The notes under the pieces were generated by a model. The model searched no databases and was not told where the DNA came from. It worked only from the letters and a program-made list of their open reading frames with translations. From positions 372,001 to 436,000 of the forward strand of contig NZ_JAPJDL010000001.1 of assembly GCF_026242055.1 (NCBI RefSeq): a stretch of DNA of 64,000 bases, written 5' to 3'. A program made the position numbers and the translations under genes. This stretch comes from Lentzea sp. NEAU-D7. GTDB lineage: Bacteria > Actinomycetota > Actinomycetes > Mycobacteriales > Pseudonocardiaceae. This document shows positions 26,007-34,228 of this stretch, in pieces; the first letter of the stretch is position 1, and each line of letters starts with the position of its first letter.

Positions 26007-26183
26007 ATTGGCGTCATCGTAACCAGCACGCTGTCACCGCCCGCCGGTGCCGTCCGTCGAGACTTGCATCGAATGCACAGGCCCGCGCATTTTCGTCCCA
26101 CGGTCACGAGCAATGGTCGCGATCACGCCGCGGCTCGAACGGCTCAACGCGACCTCTCGTGCGCGTTGCGGTTGATCAAGTGC

Positions 26184-27557
26184 TCACCGTCTCGCGGCCG
26201 CGTTCCCGAGCAACTCCATCACGATGCATGTCACCGCCCACGACGGAAAAGAGCCTTCCAGTCGGCGTTCCGCGATCACGCCCTCAACGGCGGGCGAGAC
26301 GATCTGTGCCACGGCCAGCCTGCGGAAGGCGTGAGCGCTCGTCCGCATCGACTTGGCCAGCGCAACGAGCTGGTCCGTGCCCAACGCCGTGGCAACCAGC
26401 GCACCCACCTCTTGTGCCGCGTCGGTGCCGTCACCCCAGTCCGGCCAGGCGAGCAGCGCCTGGAGCGCTTCCGCCGCGGTGGTGCACAGCCGGCGTCCGA
26501 GCAATGCGGACGTGCTCCAGTCGCGATAGCTCCACAACGTCGAGTCGAGTCGCTCGCCGAGCCCTGCCTTCACCTTTCCGGGGTCGGCCAGCCGAGTGTC
26601 CGAGGCCAAGCCCGCCAACGCACGGGGCAGCAACTCGGCGGGCTCCAGGAGTTCGTCGAGATCGGTGAACATCGCGGTGAACCGCCGCTCGATCAGCGTG
26701 TGCCACCGCTCACCGGCTGGTGGATGGCTGGCGGACATCGTCAGGTGGCAGTCCCGCTCGTGCAGGTCGAGCACGCAGAACAACAACCGGATGGCAATGA
26801 TCCGCAGGCGCACCAGCGATTCCTGAGCCTCGCCTGCGGTGAACATGTCGTCGAACACGAGGATCGCGGCGAGCAGATCGGCGGAGATCTCCTCGGCATG
26901 GCCCCACTTACGCGGCTCAGTGCTGCCGCCGAGGTGCTCCAGGAGGATGTGCGACGCCTCGTGCGCCAGCAAGAAGACGTCCATCTCGCGGACGAGCGCG
27001 CCGGCCAGTGAGAGCTCGGTCGGCTGAAGGATCAGGCTGGGGACGACGCCCGCGCGGCCGCCGGCCGCGATCCTCGCGACCGAGAGGCGCAGTGCTCTCG
27101 CCGCGATCTCGGCGTCGAGAGGAGCGTGCGCCGGCGGAACGCCCAGCAGCGTGGTGCGTCTGCTGAGGACGAAAAGGCTCGCGGCGAGCCAGGTCAGGTT
27201 CGCCATCCCGTGGTCCACCATGATCAGGTAGGAGCCGTCCGCGAACGCCCTCGTTTCGGCACACACCTCGCCGCCACTTGTTGCGCCGATCTCAAGCTGT
27301 TCGGAGATCGCACTCAGCCGTTCCGACACGCCGTCGTCGCCAATTCGACCGCAGAGCGCGGACCACGCTTTGTGCACGTCACCGCTCATGGTCCCGAACT
27401 GGAAGAGCGCGGCCGACGCCGCGTCGAACTCGGCACGGAGCTCGGCCTGGGATCCAGCGCCGAAGTGCAGAGTCTCCGCGTGCCCGATGGATCGGGCCAC
27501 CACGTCCTCGCTCGCTCGCAACGTCAGCCGTTCGAGCCAGCGCCGGGCCTCTGTCAT
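26184..27557 (-). CDS. Hypothetical protein with HExxH metallopeptidase motif
   Basis: A 457-aa protein, not assigned to a named family. The centre contains HEASHILLEHL near residue 200, a zinc-peptidase HExxH helix, followed about 25 residues later by a helix EEISADLLAAILVF. Its acidic residues could provide the third ligand, as in gluzincin/ImmA-like peptidases. The flanks are helical, and there is no signal peptide or membrane anchor. The start is ATG 27557. It is divergent from the first TIR gene across 58 bp and lies upstream of the tRNA/SDR/LRR unit on the same strand. Soluble HExxH proteins next to TIR genes often belong to defence systems, which would suit this one; the function is inference. 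Confidence 0.7.
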   Translation of the reverse strand: MTEARRWLERLTLRASEDVVARSIGHAETLHFGAGSQAELRAEFDAASAALFQFGTMSGDVHKAWSALCGRIGDDGVSERLSAISEQLEIGATSGGEVCAETRAFADGSYLIMVDHGMANLTWLAASLFVLSRRTTLLGVPPAHAPLDAEIAARALRLSVARIAAGGRAGVVPSLILQPTELSLAGALVREMDVFLLAHEASHILLEHLGGSTEPRKWGHAEEISADLLAAILVFDDMFTAGEAQESLVRLRIIAIRLLFCVLDLHERDCHLTMSASHPPAGERWHTLIERRFTAMFTDLDELLEPAELLPRALAGLASDTRLADPGKVKAGLGERLDSTLWSYRDWSTSALLGRRLCTTAAEALQALLAWPDWGDGTDAAQEVGALVATALGTDQLVALAKSMRTSAHAFRRLAVAQIVSPAVEGVIAERRLEGSFPSWAVTCIVMELLGNAAARR

Positions 27558-27615
27558 CCGCGGAGTCTACGGCGCTGATGACAGAGGCCCGGCTGCCGCG
27601 CTCTACGATGTGCGG

Positions 27616-28536
27616 ATGCTCGATCGCTCGCGCCCCTATGATCTGGCGGTCTCGTTCGCCGGAGCGCAACGCCCGCTGGCGGAGGGGTTCGTGCGGGCCT
27701 GCGAGGCGTTGGGGCTGGACGTCTTCTACGACAAGAACGTGACGACGCAGATGTGGGGCCGGAACTTCATCTACGAGTTCCGCCGCGTCTACGGAGGGCA
27801 ACACGCCAGGTACGTGGTGCCGTTCCTGTCGAAGGAGTACCTCGCCGGTCCCTACCCGATGGACGAGTTCAACGCCGCCGTCGTGCACTCCCTCGAACGC
27901 GGTCACGACCCCTACCTCCTGCCGATCACGGTGGGCGGCGTGCGGATCCCCGAGAACCTGCTGAGTTCGTCGATCGCTTACCTTCGTGCCGAGGACCACG
28001 CAGTGGAGGAACTTGCGAGGATCACCGCTGAGAGAGTCGCCGCACACGGAACCGCGCCGACGCCGCCGGCATCGTCCGCGGCCAGGCCGATTCGGTTGCC
28101 GACCATAGCCGCGGCCGCCTTCAGCGAACACGTAGTCCTCGAATCGGCGCTCGCGCGGATCGGCGAGCTGTTCCAGGAGGCGGCCCCGAAGCTGGTGCCG
28201 TTCGGCTACGCGTGCCGCGTGCACGTCACGAACGTCCTCGTTCAGGTTCATCTCGAGGAACGGGGCAGCAACGGGTACGGCCTGAGGGTTCGACTGGCCG
28301 ACACCGTTCGCGGTGGCAGGTTGGACATGTCCTTCGGCCGGCTCGCGCACTCGCACAACGGGATCAACGCACACGCCACCGCGGTCTGGGACGCGAGAAC
28401 AGCCGAGAAGATGTTGCGATTCGACGACTACAGCGCGCACGGACAGCAGCAGCTGCTTTCGGCCGAGGACCTCTTCGAGGTGCTGTGGCACAAGATCATC
28501 GACTACATCGAGCGCACGCACGACCGCCGCGCCTGA
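27616..28536 (+). CDS. TIR-domain protein 1
   Basis: A 306-aa protein. Residues 1-145 are a bacterial TIR domain: YDLAVSFAGAQRPLAEGF (strand A and BB-loop start), LDVFYDKN, WGRNF, VVPFLSKEYL, then PMDEFNAAV. In the last segment the Glu sits where NAD-hydrolysing TIRs carry the catalytic Glu. Residues 165-300 form a second uncharacterised domain (VHVTNVLVQVHLEERGSN..., RLDMSFGRL), perhaps a binding module. TIR domains of this type commonly cleave NAD+ or make signalling nucleotides. The start is ATG 27616; GTG 27610 is also possible. It is followed 32 bp later by TIR protein 2. Confidence 0.85.
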   Translation: MLDRSRPYDLAVSFAGAQRPLAEGFVRACEALGLDVFYDKNVTTQMWGRNFIYEFRRVYGGQHARYVVPFLSKEYLAGPYPMDEFNAAVVHSLERGHDPYLLPITVGGVRIPENLLSSSIAYLRAEDHAVEELARITAERVAAHGTAPTPPASSAARPIRLPTIAAAAFSEHVVLESALARIGELFQEAAPKLVPFGYACRVHVTNVLVQVHLEERGSNGYGLRVRLADTVRGGRLDMSFGRLAHSHNGINAHATAVWDARTAEKMLRFDDYSAHGQQQLLSAEDLFEVLWHKIIDYIERTHDRRA

Positions 28537-28568
28537 GCGCGGCCGGGACGGCGTGGGAAACGACATGC

Positions 28569-29402
28569 ATGGCTGACGATCTCCTCGACAAGTTCGCCGA
28601 GTACACCGATGACGACTTGTTCGGTGTGCTCGGCGTGCACCTGTACGGCTCAGGTCTGGCTGTGTCCCCGTCTGATCTCCACAGCTACGGCCGGCGTGCG
28701 GCGACATGGTTCGCCAACAAGGCGCGCTGGCTCTGGAAGGAGGTTGAGGACACCAGCACCTACCGCTCATGGCGAGCCAGCGCGAAGCAAGGGCAGGTTG
28801 CGGACCCCGTCACGATCAGCGGAATCCTCGAGGAGGACTGGGACTCCGCATCAGCAGCCGCACTCGCCCTGCTCATGGTCCGGTCGCGGTGCGCCGAGGT
28901 CACCGACGCCTACGACATCGCGGTGTCCTTCGCGGAAGAAGAGCGTGAGTACGTCCGACGTACCGTCACGGCAGCACGAGCGTTGGCGCTGAAGGTCTTC
29001 TACGAGCCAGACATGACCAACGCGTGGTGGGGCCGCCACTATCTCTTCGAGAAGCGCAAGATCTACGGACAGCTCGCTCTGCACTTCGTTCCGTTCATCT
29101 CGGCGGGCTACTTCAGCCGGCCGTCTCCCCGCGACGACTTCGCTCACGCCGTGGTGCGCGCGGTCGAGCGCGGGGATCGCTACATCCTGCCGGTGCTCGT
29201 GGGTGAGGTGAGGGTTCCCGAAGAACTGCTGTCACCGCACATCGGTGTTCTGCATGCCGATCTGCACACGCCCGAGGAGGTCGCCGCTCACATGCGACTG
29301 GTGGTCGACGCGTCGCGGGAGGAGGAACGCAGGCCCCGTGACATCGGCGCGATCATCGACCGGGCTCGCGGAGAAGTCGACGAGATCTCAAACCCACCGT
29401 GA
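28569..29402 (+). CDS. TIR-domain protein 2, catalytic Glu replaced by Asp
   Basis: A 277-aa protein. Residues 1-110 are an N-terminal helical domain without a recognised family (DLLDKFAEYTDDDLFGVLG, RRAATWFANKARWLW). Residues 115-250 are a TIR domain clearly related to the neighbour: YDIAVSFAEEEREYV, LKVFYEPD, WGRHYLFEK, FVPFISAGYF. At the position of the neighbour's PMDEF it has PRDDF, so the expected catalytic Glu is Asp. It may be regulatory, working as a heteromer with TIR 1. The start is ATG 28569, with an overlapping ATG at 28565 in another frame. It forms a two-gene unit with TIR 1. Confidence 0.85.
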   Translation: MADDLLDKFAEYTDDDLFGVLGVHLYGSGLAVSPSDLHSYGRRAATWFANKARWLWKEVEDTSTYRSWRASAKQGQVADPVTISGILEEDWDSASAAALALLMVRSRCAEVTDAYDIAVSFAEEEREYVRRTVTAARALALKVFYEPDMTNAWWGRHYLFEKRKIYGQLALHFVPFISAGYFSRPSPRDDFAHAVVRAVERGDRYILPVLVGEVRVPEELLSPHIGVLHADLHTPEEVAAHMRLVVDASREEERRPRDIGAIIDRARGEVDEISNPP

Positions 29403-29483
29403 ACGTGGCCGGGCAGGGCGGGCCTCGCGGCGCAAGGCACACCATTCGCATCGTTGACCGCAGCACGTCCGGAGGCACGGTCC

Positions 29484-30629
29484 CTATCGGACGGCGAACG
29501 GACCGTCGCCCGCGAACGCGTACCGCGCGAAGCGCTCACCGATCAGTTCGTGCGTGGCCGTGTCGGGGTGCAGGGCGTCGGGCAACGGATGCGTGACGGC
29601 GTCCTGCTCGCCGTAGAGGCGCGTGCCGTCCAGGTAGTGCAGGTTCGGGTCGTCCGCACGGCGTTCGGCCAGGGACTCCAGCGCCTCGCGGATGATCCGC
29701 AACGTCAGCTGCGGTGCATCCCCGTGCGGGCCGGTGGCGGTGAAGACGACCTTGCCCGCCGCGAGCGCCTCCAGGTCCATGCCGCCCGGTCCCGGCGTGT
29801 CCTCGTAGCTGCCGCAGAAGATCGGTGACATCAGCACGAGCGGTGTGCGGGGATGGCCGTCGCGGATCGTGTCCAGGAAGCCGTGCACGGCCGGCACGAA
29901 CGCCCGCAGCCGCATGACGTCGAAGTTCACGACGTTGATGCCGAACTTGACGCTGATCAGGTCGGCGGGGCGGTCCCGCATCACCCGCGCGACGAACGGG
30001 TCGACCAGCGCGCTGCCGCCGAACCCGAGGTTGTGCAGTTCGACGCCGCCCCGGCGCGCGGCGACCGCGGGCCAGATGCGGGCCGGTGTGGCCGCGTTGG
30101 ACCCGCTGCTGATCGAACTGCCGTGGTGCAACCAGATTCGGCGGCCCTCGCCTGCCGGACGCACCGGCGCGTCCGTGCGCAGGGCGATCAGGTCCACCAC
30201 CTCGTTGTGCGGCAACCAGATCTCGACGACCTTGTCACCGGGGGCGAGATCGGCGAACCGCGCGGTGAACGCCGGGCCCTCGCGGAACTCCCGCGCTCCG
30301 GTCCGCACGTCGAGCTCGGCGTGGTCGCCGCCGTCCAGCTGCTCGCTGGTGACCAACTCGCCGTCGACCACCAGGTCGACGCTGCCCCGCAGCCGCTCGA
30401 CGCCGCGGTAGGAGACGGAGCTCGGGTGCAGGACCAGCTCGATCACCCGCGCCTCGGTGGCCAGCACCAGGCGCACACCGGAAGGCCTGCTCTCCGCGGT
30501 CATCAGCTGCGGGTCGGGGAAGCGCTCGCGCACCCAGGAAGGCAGGCGGTGCGGGCGCACGCCCCGCTCCGTGGCCTCCAGTTCGGCGGCGCCACGCACG
30601 AGCTCGTCGGTCAGCGGTGTGGTGATCAT
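29484..30629 (-). CDS. GDSL/SGNH-type hydrolase, two-domain
   Basis: A 381-aa protein. Residues 1-165 form a beta-rich N-terminal domain (SVSYRGVERLRGSVDLVVDG). The C-terminal SGNH esterase fold has the block I serine in WLHHGSSISSGSN, block II GFGGSALVDP, block III-like KFGINVVNF, and a C-terminal DALHPD carrying the catalytic Asp/His. It probably deacylates a carbohydrate or ester substrate in the cytoplasm; no signal peptide is present. Its start overlaps the stop of an HxlR regulator gene (ATGA), so both are co-expressed and autoregulated. Confidence 0.85.
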   Translation of the reverse strand: MITTPLTDELVRGAAELEATERGVRPHRLPSWVRERFPDPQLMTAESRPSGVRLVLATEARVIELVLHPSSVSYRGVERLRGSVDLVVDGELVTSEQLDGGDHAELDVRTGAREFREGPAFTARFADLAPGDKVVEIWLPHNEVVDLIALRTDAPVRPAGEGRRIWLHHGSSISSGSNAATPARIWPAVAARRGGVELHNLGFGGSALVDPFVARVMRDRPADLISVKFGINVVNFDVMRLRAFVPAVHGFLDTIRDGHPRTPLVLMSPIFCGSYEDTPGPGGMDLEALAAGKVVFTATGPHGDAPQLTLRIIREALESLAERRADDPNLHYLDGTRLYGEQDAVTHPLPDALHPDTATHELIGERFARYAFAGDGPFAVR

Positions 30630-30943
30630 GTGCCCACAATGCTCGCACCGGTGCGGGCGGCGCGCTCGACACCCCAGTCGTAGAGGGCCTGCAGGGCGGG
30701 TCCCAGGCTCCGGCCCTCGTCGGTCAGCGAGTACTCGACGTGCGGAGGCACCTCGGCCCGCGCGACCAGGCCCGACTCCTGCAGCTCGCGCAGCCGCTGC
30801 ACGAACATCTTCTCGCTGATGCCGGGGACCTTGCGGCGCAGGTCGCCGTAGTGGTGCGGTCCTTGTTTCAAGTGCGCGAGGATCACCGCGCGCCACTTGC
30901 CGCCGATGACGTCGAGGGCCAGCTCGACCGGGCAGTTGTACAT
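30626..30943 (-). CDS. HxlR-family transcriptional regulator
   Basis: A 105-aa winged-helix protein with the HxlR signature: CPVELALDVIGGKWRAVIL, then PGISEKMFVQRLRELQESGLV and the wing EVPPHVEYSLTDEG. The N-terminal Cys (residue 4) is conserved in redox- or electrophile-sensing members. It is co-transcribed with the SGNH hydrolase and divergent from a truncated haemoglobin gene. The palindrome in the intergenic region is its probable operator. Confidence 0.9.
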   Translation of the reverse strand: MYNCPVELALDVIGGKWRAVILAHLKQGPHHYGDLRRKVPGISEKMFVQRLRELQESGLVARAEVPPHVEYSLTDEGRSLGPALQALYDWGVERAARTGASIVGT

Positions 30944-30960
30944 CGGCGCTCCTCACCAAA

Positions 30961-30972
30961 AAGTGCGTACTT
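30961..30972. promoter_or_regulatory. Palindrome AAGTGCGTACTT, likely HxlR operator
   Basis: A perfect AAGT-N4-ACTT palindrome lies in the 62-bp gap between the HxlR gene and the divergent truncated haemoglobin gene. Its position suits repression of both promoters. HxlR proteins are known to bind short A/T-edged palindromes of this size; the assignment itself is inference. Confidence 0.5.
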
Positions 30973-31005
30973 GCCGGGCATTTCGCGTGCTGCTGGAGTG
31001 GCGTC

Positions 31006-31479
31006 GTGATCAACGACCAGTCAACACCTTCTCTCTACACGTGGGCCGGGGGCGCGGAGGCGCTGCTCCGGCTGACCGAGGCGTTCTACCGGAAGGTCGC
31101 GGACGACGCACTGCTCGCGCCGGTGTTCGCCGGCATGGACCCCGGCCACGCGCGGTACGTCGCGCTGTGGCTGGGCGAGGTGTTCGGCGGGCCGGCCGCG
31201 TACACCGAGGAACGCGGCGGCTACGAGTTCATGCTCTCCCAGCACCTCGGCAGGGCCATCACCGAGGAGCAGCGCCGCCGCTGGCTGAACCTGATCATGG
31301 ACGCGGCGGACGAGGTGGGACTGCCGGGCGATCCGGAGTTCCGCTCCGCGTTCGTGTCCTACCTGGAGTGGGGCACGCGGCTCGCCGTGCAGAACTCCGC
31401 GGCGGACGCCACGCCGTTCCACGGGGCGCCGGTGCCGAAGTGGGGCTGGGGCGAGGCGCCGCCGTACATCGCTCCCTGA
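31006..31479 (+). CDS. Group II truncated haemoglobin (TrHbO-like)
   Basis: A 157-aa protein starting at GTG 31006. The globin pattern is clear: LYTWAGGAEALLRLTEAFY at the N terminus, GGPAAYTEERGG, and the proximal-His segment MLSQHLGRAITEEQRRRW, comparable to the RHxPFxI region of mycobacterial TrHbO. The conserved C-terminal WGWG follows. It probably binds O2 or NO in the cytoplasm. It is divergent from the HxlR regulator and may answer to the same redox signal. Confidence 0.9.
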   Translation: MINDQSTPSLYTWAGGAEALLRLTEAFYRKVADDALLAPVFAGMDPGHARYVALWLGEVFGGPAAYTEERGGYEFMLSQHLGRAITEEQRRRWLNLIMDAADEVGLPGDPEFRSAFVSYLEWGTRLAVQNSAADATPFHGAPVPKWGWGEAPPYIAP

Positions 31480-31532
31480 TCCTCCCGTGGCGAGCACCAC
31501 ACCGCGCTGACGGCACCTTCGTGAGACAGTTT

Positions 31533-31560
31533 GTTCAGAACGTGACACTTCGTTCAGAAC
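31533..31560. promoter_or_regulatory. Twin GTTCAGAAC sites before the PAS-HTH regulator gene
   Basis: GTTCAGAAC, itself a GTTC-A-GAAC palindrome, occurs at 31533-31541 and again at 31552-31560, 19 bp apart on the same face of the helix. The second copy ends just before the AGGAGG ribosome site of the regulator gene, so binding there would block its own expression. Confidence 0.55.
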
Positions 31561-31572
31561 AGGAGGTCGAGC

Positions 31573-32223
31573 GTGCCGGACACCACTGCGGACGCCGTGT
31601 TCGCCGCACTGGCACCCGTGCTCGACGGCATCGCGGCGACCTTCGGCCGCAGCTGCGAGGTCGTGCTGCACGACTACCGCGACCCGGAACGGTCCGTCGT
31701 CGCGGTCGCCGGGTCCGTCACCGGCCGCGTGCCGGGGGACGCGATGAGCGAGATCGGCCTGCGGGTGCTCGGCGCCGGGGCCGACGCCCGCAACGAGGTC
31801 GGGTACCTCACCCGCGCACAGGACGGGCGGGTGCTCAAGTGCACGACGCTGCCGTTGCGCGACGTCGACGGGACGCTCATCGGCGCGTTGTGCATCAACA
31901 TCGACATGTCGGCCATCAACCGCGCCACCGGCGTGCTGTCCGACCTGCTCGGGCTGTCGTCGGTCGAGGAGACCAGCGCGACGACCAACTTCTCCGGCGA
32001 CCTGGACCAGGTGGTCGAGTCGCTGATCGAGCGGGCGGAACGTGCGCACGCGGTGCCTGTGGCGGCGCTGGGGCGCGAGGAGCGGCTGGCGCTCGTCCGG
32101 TCGCTGAACGAGGCCGGTGTGTTCAGCCTGCGCGGCGCACCCGCCCGCATCGCGAAGCGGCTCGGCATCTCCCGCACCGGCCTCTACAACGACCTGGCCG
32201 AACTCAAGAAGGACAAGCCGTGA
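31573..32223 (+). CDS. YheO-like PAS/HTH transcriptional regulator
   Basis: A 216-aa protein starting at GTG 31573 with AGGAGG upstream. Residues 8-125 form the YheO-type PAS domain (EVVLHDYRDPERSVVAVAGS, CTTLPLRDVDGTLIGALCINID). Residues 150-212 form the C-terminal HTH (ALVRSLNEAGVFSLRGAPARIAKRLGISRTGLYNDL). Relatives such as DhaR/DehR-type regulators control genes for D-amino-acid or 3-hydroxyaspartate breakdown. Its stop overlaps the start of an ornithine-cyclodeaminase-like gene (GTGA), followed by a D-threonine-aldolase-like gene; these are the likely targets. Confidence 0.88.
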   Translation: MPDTTADAVFAALAPVLDGIAATFGRSCEVVLHDYRDPERSVVAVAGSVTGRVPGDAMSEIGLRVLGAGADARNEVGYLTRAQDGRVLKCTTLPLRDVDGTLIGALCINIDMSAINRATGVLSDLLGLSSVEETSATTNFSGDLDQVVESLIERAERAHAVPVAALGREERLALVRSLNEAGVFSLRGAPARIAKRLGISRTGLYNDLAELKKDKP

Positions 32224-33140
32224 CGACGTTCATCAGCGAGGCGGAGTCGGCGGCACTCGTCGACGACGAACTGGCGTTGGAGGCGGCGCGGGAGGCGTTC
32301 CTCGCCACCCTGACGGGATCGACGTTCCCGGTCGTGATCGGGCATTCCTCCACGCCGAACACCAGGTTCACCCTCAAGTCCGGATCCGCGGGCGAGCTCG
32401 CGGGCGTGAAGATCGGCAGCTTCTGGCCGGACAACACCGACCTGCCCCGCCACAGCTCGACGATCGTGCTGCTCGACCCGGCCACCGGGCGGCTCAGCGC
32501 CGTGGTCGAGGCGGCGGCCGCCAACGCCTACCGCACGGCCGCCGCCGACGCGCTCGCCGTGGACGCGCTGGCCCGTGCCGACTCCCGGACGCTGACCGTC
32601 ATCGGCACCGGGCATCAGGCGCTGCACGAGGTGCGGGCCGTCAGCCGGGTGCGCCCGATCGAGCGGGTGCTCGTCGTCGGCCGCCGCGCCGAGGTGGCGC
32701 TGCAGTTCGCCGCGGCCGTGACCGCGCGGACCGGCCTGCCGGCCGAGCCCGCCGGCGTCGAAGCCGGAGTCGCCGCGGCCGACGTGCTCGTCACCGCCAC
32801 CACGGCCCGGCAGGCGTTGTTCGACGCGAGCTGGGTCTCGCCGGGCACGCACGTCTCCGCCATGGGTGCCGACGGTCCGGGCAAGCAGGAGCTGCCCGTC
32901 GCGCTGTACGGCCGCGCGTCGCTGTTCTGCGACCTGCCTGACCAGTCGCGCGCGATCGGCGAGTTCCAGCACGCCGAGTCCGCCGCGCCTGTCGCGCTCG
33001 GGGCGGTGCTCGCCGGTGCCGCCCCCGGCCGGACGGCACCCGAGGAGATCACGGTGTTCGACAGCTCCGGCTTCGCCCTGCAGGACCTCACCCTGGCCGC
33101 CGCCCTGCTGCGCCGCCTCTCGTCAGGAGCATCCGAATGA
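32220..33140 (+). CDS. Ornithine cyclodeaminase / mu-crystallin family protein
   Basis: A 306-aa NAD(P)-binding protein: substrate-domain motifs RFTLKSGS and GVKIGSFWP, Rossmann loop TVIGTGHQALHEV, and the catalytic-Asp region SAMGADGPGKQEL. Family members are ornithine cyclodeaminases, cyclic imino-acid reductases or iminosuccinate reductases. It is placed between a YheO-type regulator and a D-threonine-aldolase-like enzyme. By analogy with BhcC/BhcD of the beta-hydroxyaspartate cycle, an imine reductase acting on a 3-hydroxyamino-acid product is plausible. The start GTG 32220 is fixed by the overlap with the regulator stop. Confidence 0.85.
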   Translation: MTTFISEAESAALVDDELALEAAREAFLATLTGSTFPVVIGHSSTPNTRFTLKSGSAGELAGVKIGSFWPDNTDLPRHSSTIVLLDPATGRLSAVVEAAAANAYRTAAADALAVDALARADSRTLTVIGTGHQALHEVRAVSRVRPIERVLVVGRRAEVALQFAAAVTARTGLPAEPAGVEAGVAAADVLVTATTARQALFDASWVSPGTHVSAMGADGPGKQELPVALYGRASLFCDLPDQSRAIGEFQHAESAAPVALGAVLAGAAPGRTAPEEITVFDSSGFALQDLTLAAALLRRLSSGASE

Positions 33141-34225
33141 CCACAGTGGACACCCCGTTCGCCGTGCTGGACACCGACCGGCTGGACCGCAACGCCGCAC
33201 GCCTGCGCGACCGCCTGGCGACGCTCGGCGTCCCGCTCCGCCTGCACGTCAAGACGTCCAAGTCCGTCGACGTCGCCCGGCGCGTGCACGACGGCGGGCC
33301 GATCACCGTGTCGACGCTCGCCGAGGCCGAGCACTTCGCCGACGCGGGCTACCGGGACGTCCTGTACGCCGTCGGCATCGACCCGCACAAGCTGCCGCGC
33401 GTCGCCGCACTGCTCCGCCGCGGCGTACGACTGACCGTCCTGCTCGACTCCCCCACCCAGGCCGAGGCCGTGACCTCGTTCGCACGCAAGGAGGACCTCC
33501 GCATCCCGGCGTTGATCGAGATCGACTGCGACGGCCACCGCGGCGGCGTCGCGGTCACCGACCCCGCCCTGCCCGAGATCGGCCGGGTGCTCGGCGACCA
33601 CCTCGCCGGTGTGCTCACCCACGCGGGCGAGTCCTACTTCGCCTACACACCAGAGGCTCTGCACAAGGCCGCGCAGAACGAACGCGACACCGCCGTCGCC
33701 GCGGCCGACGTGCTGCGCGCCGCCGGCCTCCCGTGCGAGATCGTCAGCGTCGGCTCCACCCCCACCGCCCACGCCGCGACGGACCTGACCGGCGTCACCG
33801 AGGTCCGTGCGGGCAACTACGTCTTCTTCGACCTCGTCATGGCGGGCATCGGCGTCTGCACCACCGACGACCTCGCCCTCACCGTGGCCGTGACGGTGAT
33901 CGGTCACCAGCGCGACAGGAACTGGGTGATCACCGACGGCGGCTGGATGGCGACCTCGCGGGACCGCGGCACGCAGGCGCAGGCGGTCGACCAGGGGTAC
34001 GGCCTGGTCGCCGACGCCGGCGGCACGCTCATCCCCGATCTGGTCATGACCGGGGCGAGCCAGGAACACGGCGTGCTGAGCACGCGGGACGGCGCGCCGG
34101 TGCCCGACCTGCCGATCGGCACGCGCCTGCGGATCCTGCCCAACCACGCCTGCGCGACGGCCGCGCAGCACGACCGTTACCACCTCGTCAGCGGAGAGGT
34201 CTGGCCGCGGCATCGAGGCTGGTGA
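33137..34225 (+). CDS. D-threonine aldolase / D-serine dehydratase-like PLP enzyme
   Basis: A 362-aa fold-type III PLP enzyme of the DSD1/alanine-racemase-like group. The PLP lysine is in LHVKTSKSVDVAR near residue 37. The metal site H-x-C typical of D-serine dehydratase/D-threonine aldolase is NHACAT near residue 338. Also seen are GESYFAYT and VGSTPT, which contact the cofactor phosphate. The predicted reaction is retro-aldol cleavage or dehydration of D-3-hydroxyamino acids. ATGA overlap with the preceding gene. It is the last gene of the three-gene operon and convergent with the nucleotidyltransferase gene, 3 bp away. Confidence 0.88.
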   Translation: MTTVDTPFAVLDTDRLDRNAARLRDRLATLGVPLRLHVKTSKSVDVARRVHDGGPITVSTLAEAEHFADAGYRDVLYAVGIDPHKLPRVAALLRRGVRLTVLLDSPTQAEAVTSFARKEDLRIPALIEIDCDGHRGGVAVTDPALPEIGRVLGDHLAGVLTHAGESYFAYTPEALHKAAQNERDTAVAAADVLRAAGLPCEIVSVGSTPTAHAATDLTGVTEVRAGNYVFFDLVMAGIGVCTTDDLALTVAVTVIGHQRDRNWVITDGGWMATSRDRGTQAQAVDQGYGLVADAGGTLIPDLVMTGASQEHGVLSTRDGAPVPDLPIGTRLRILPNHACATAAQHDRYHLVSGEVWPRHRGW

Positions 34226-34228
34226 CGG

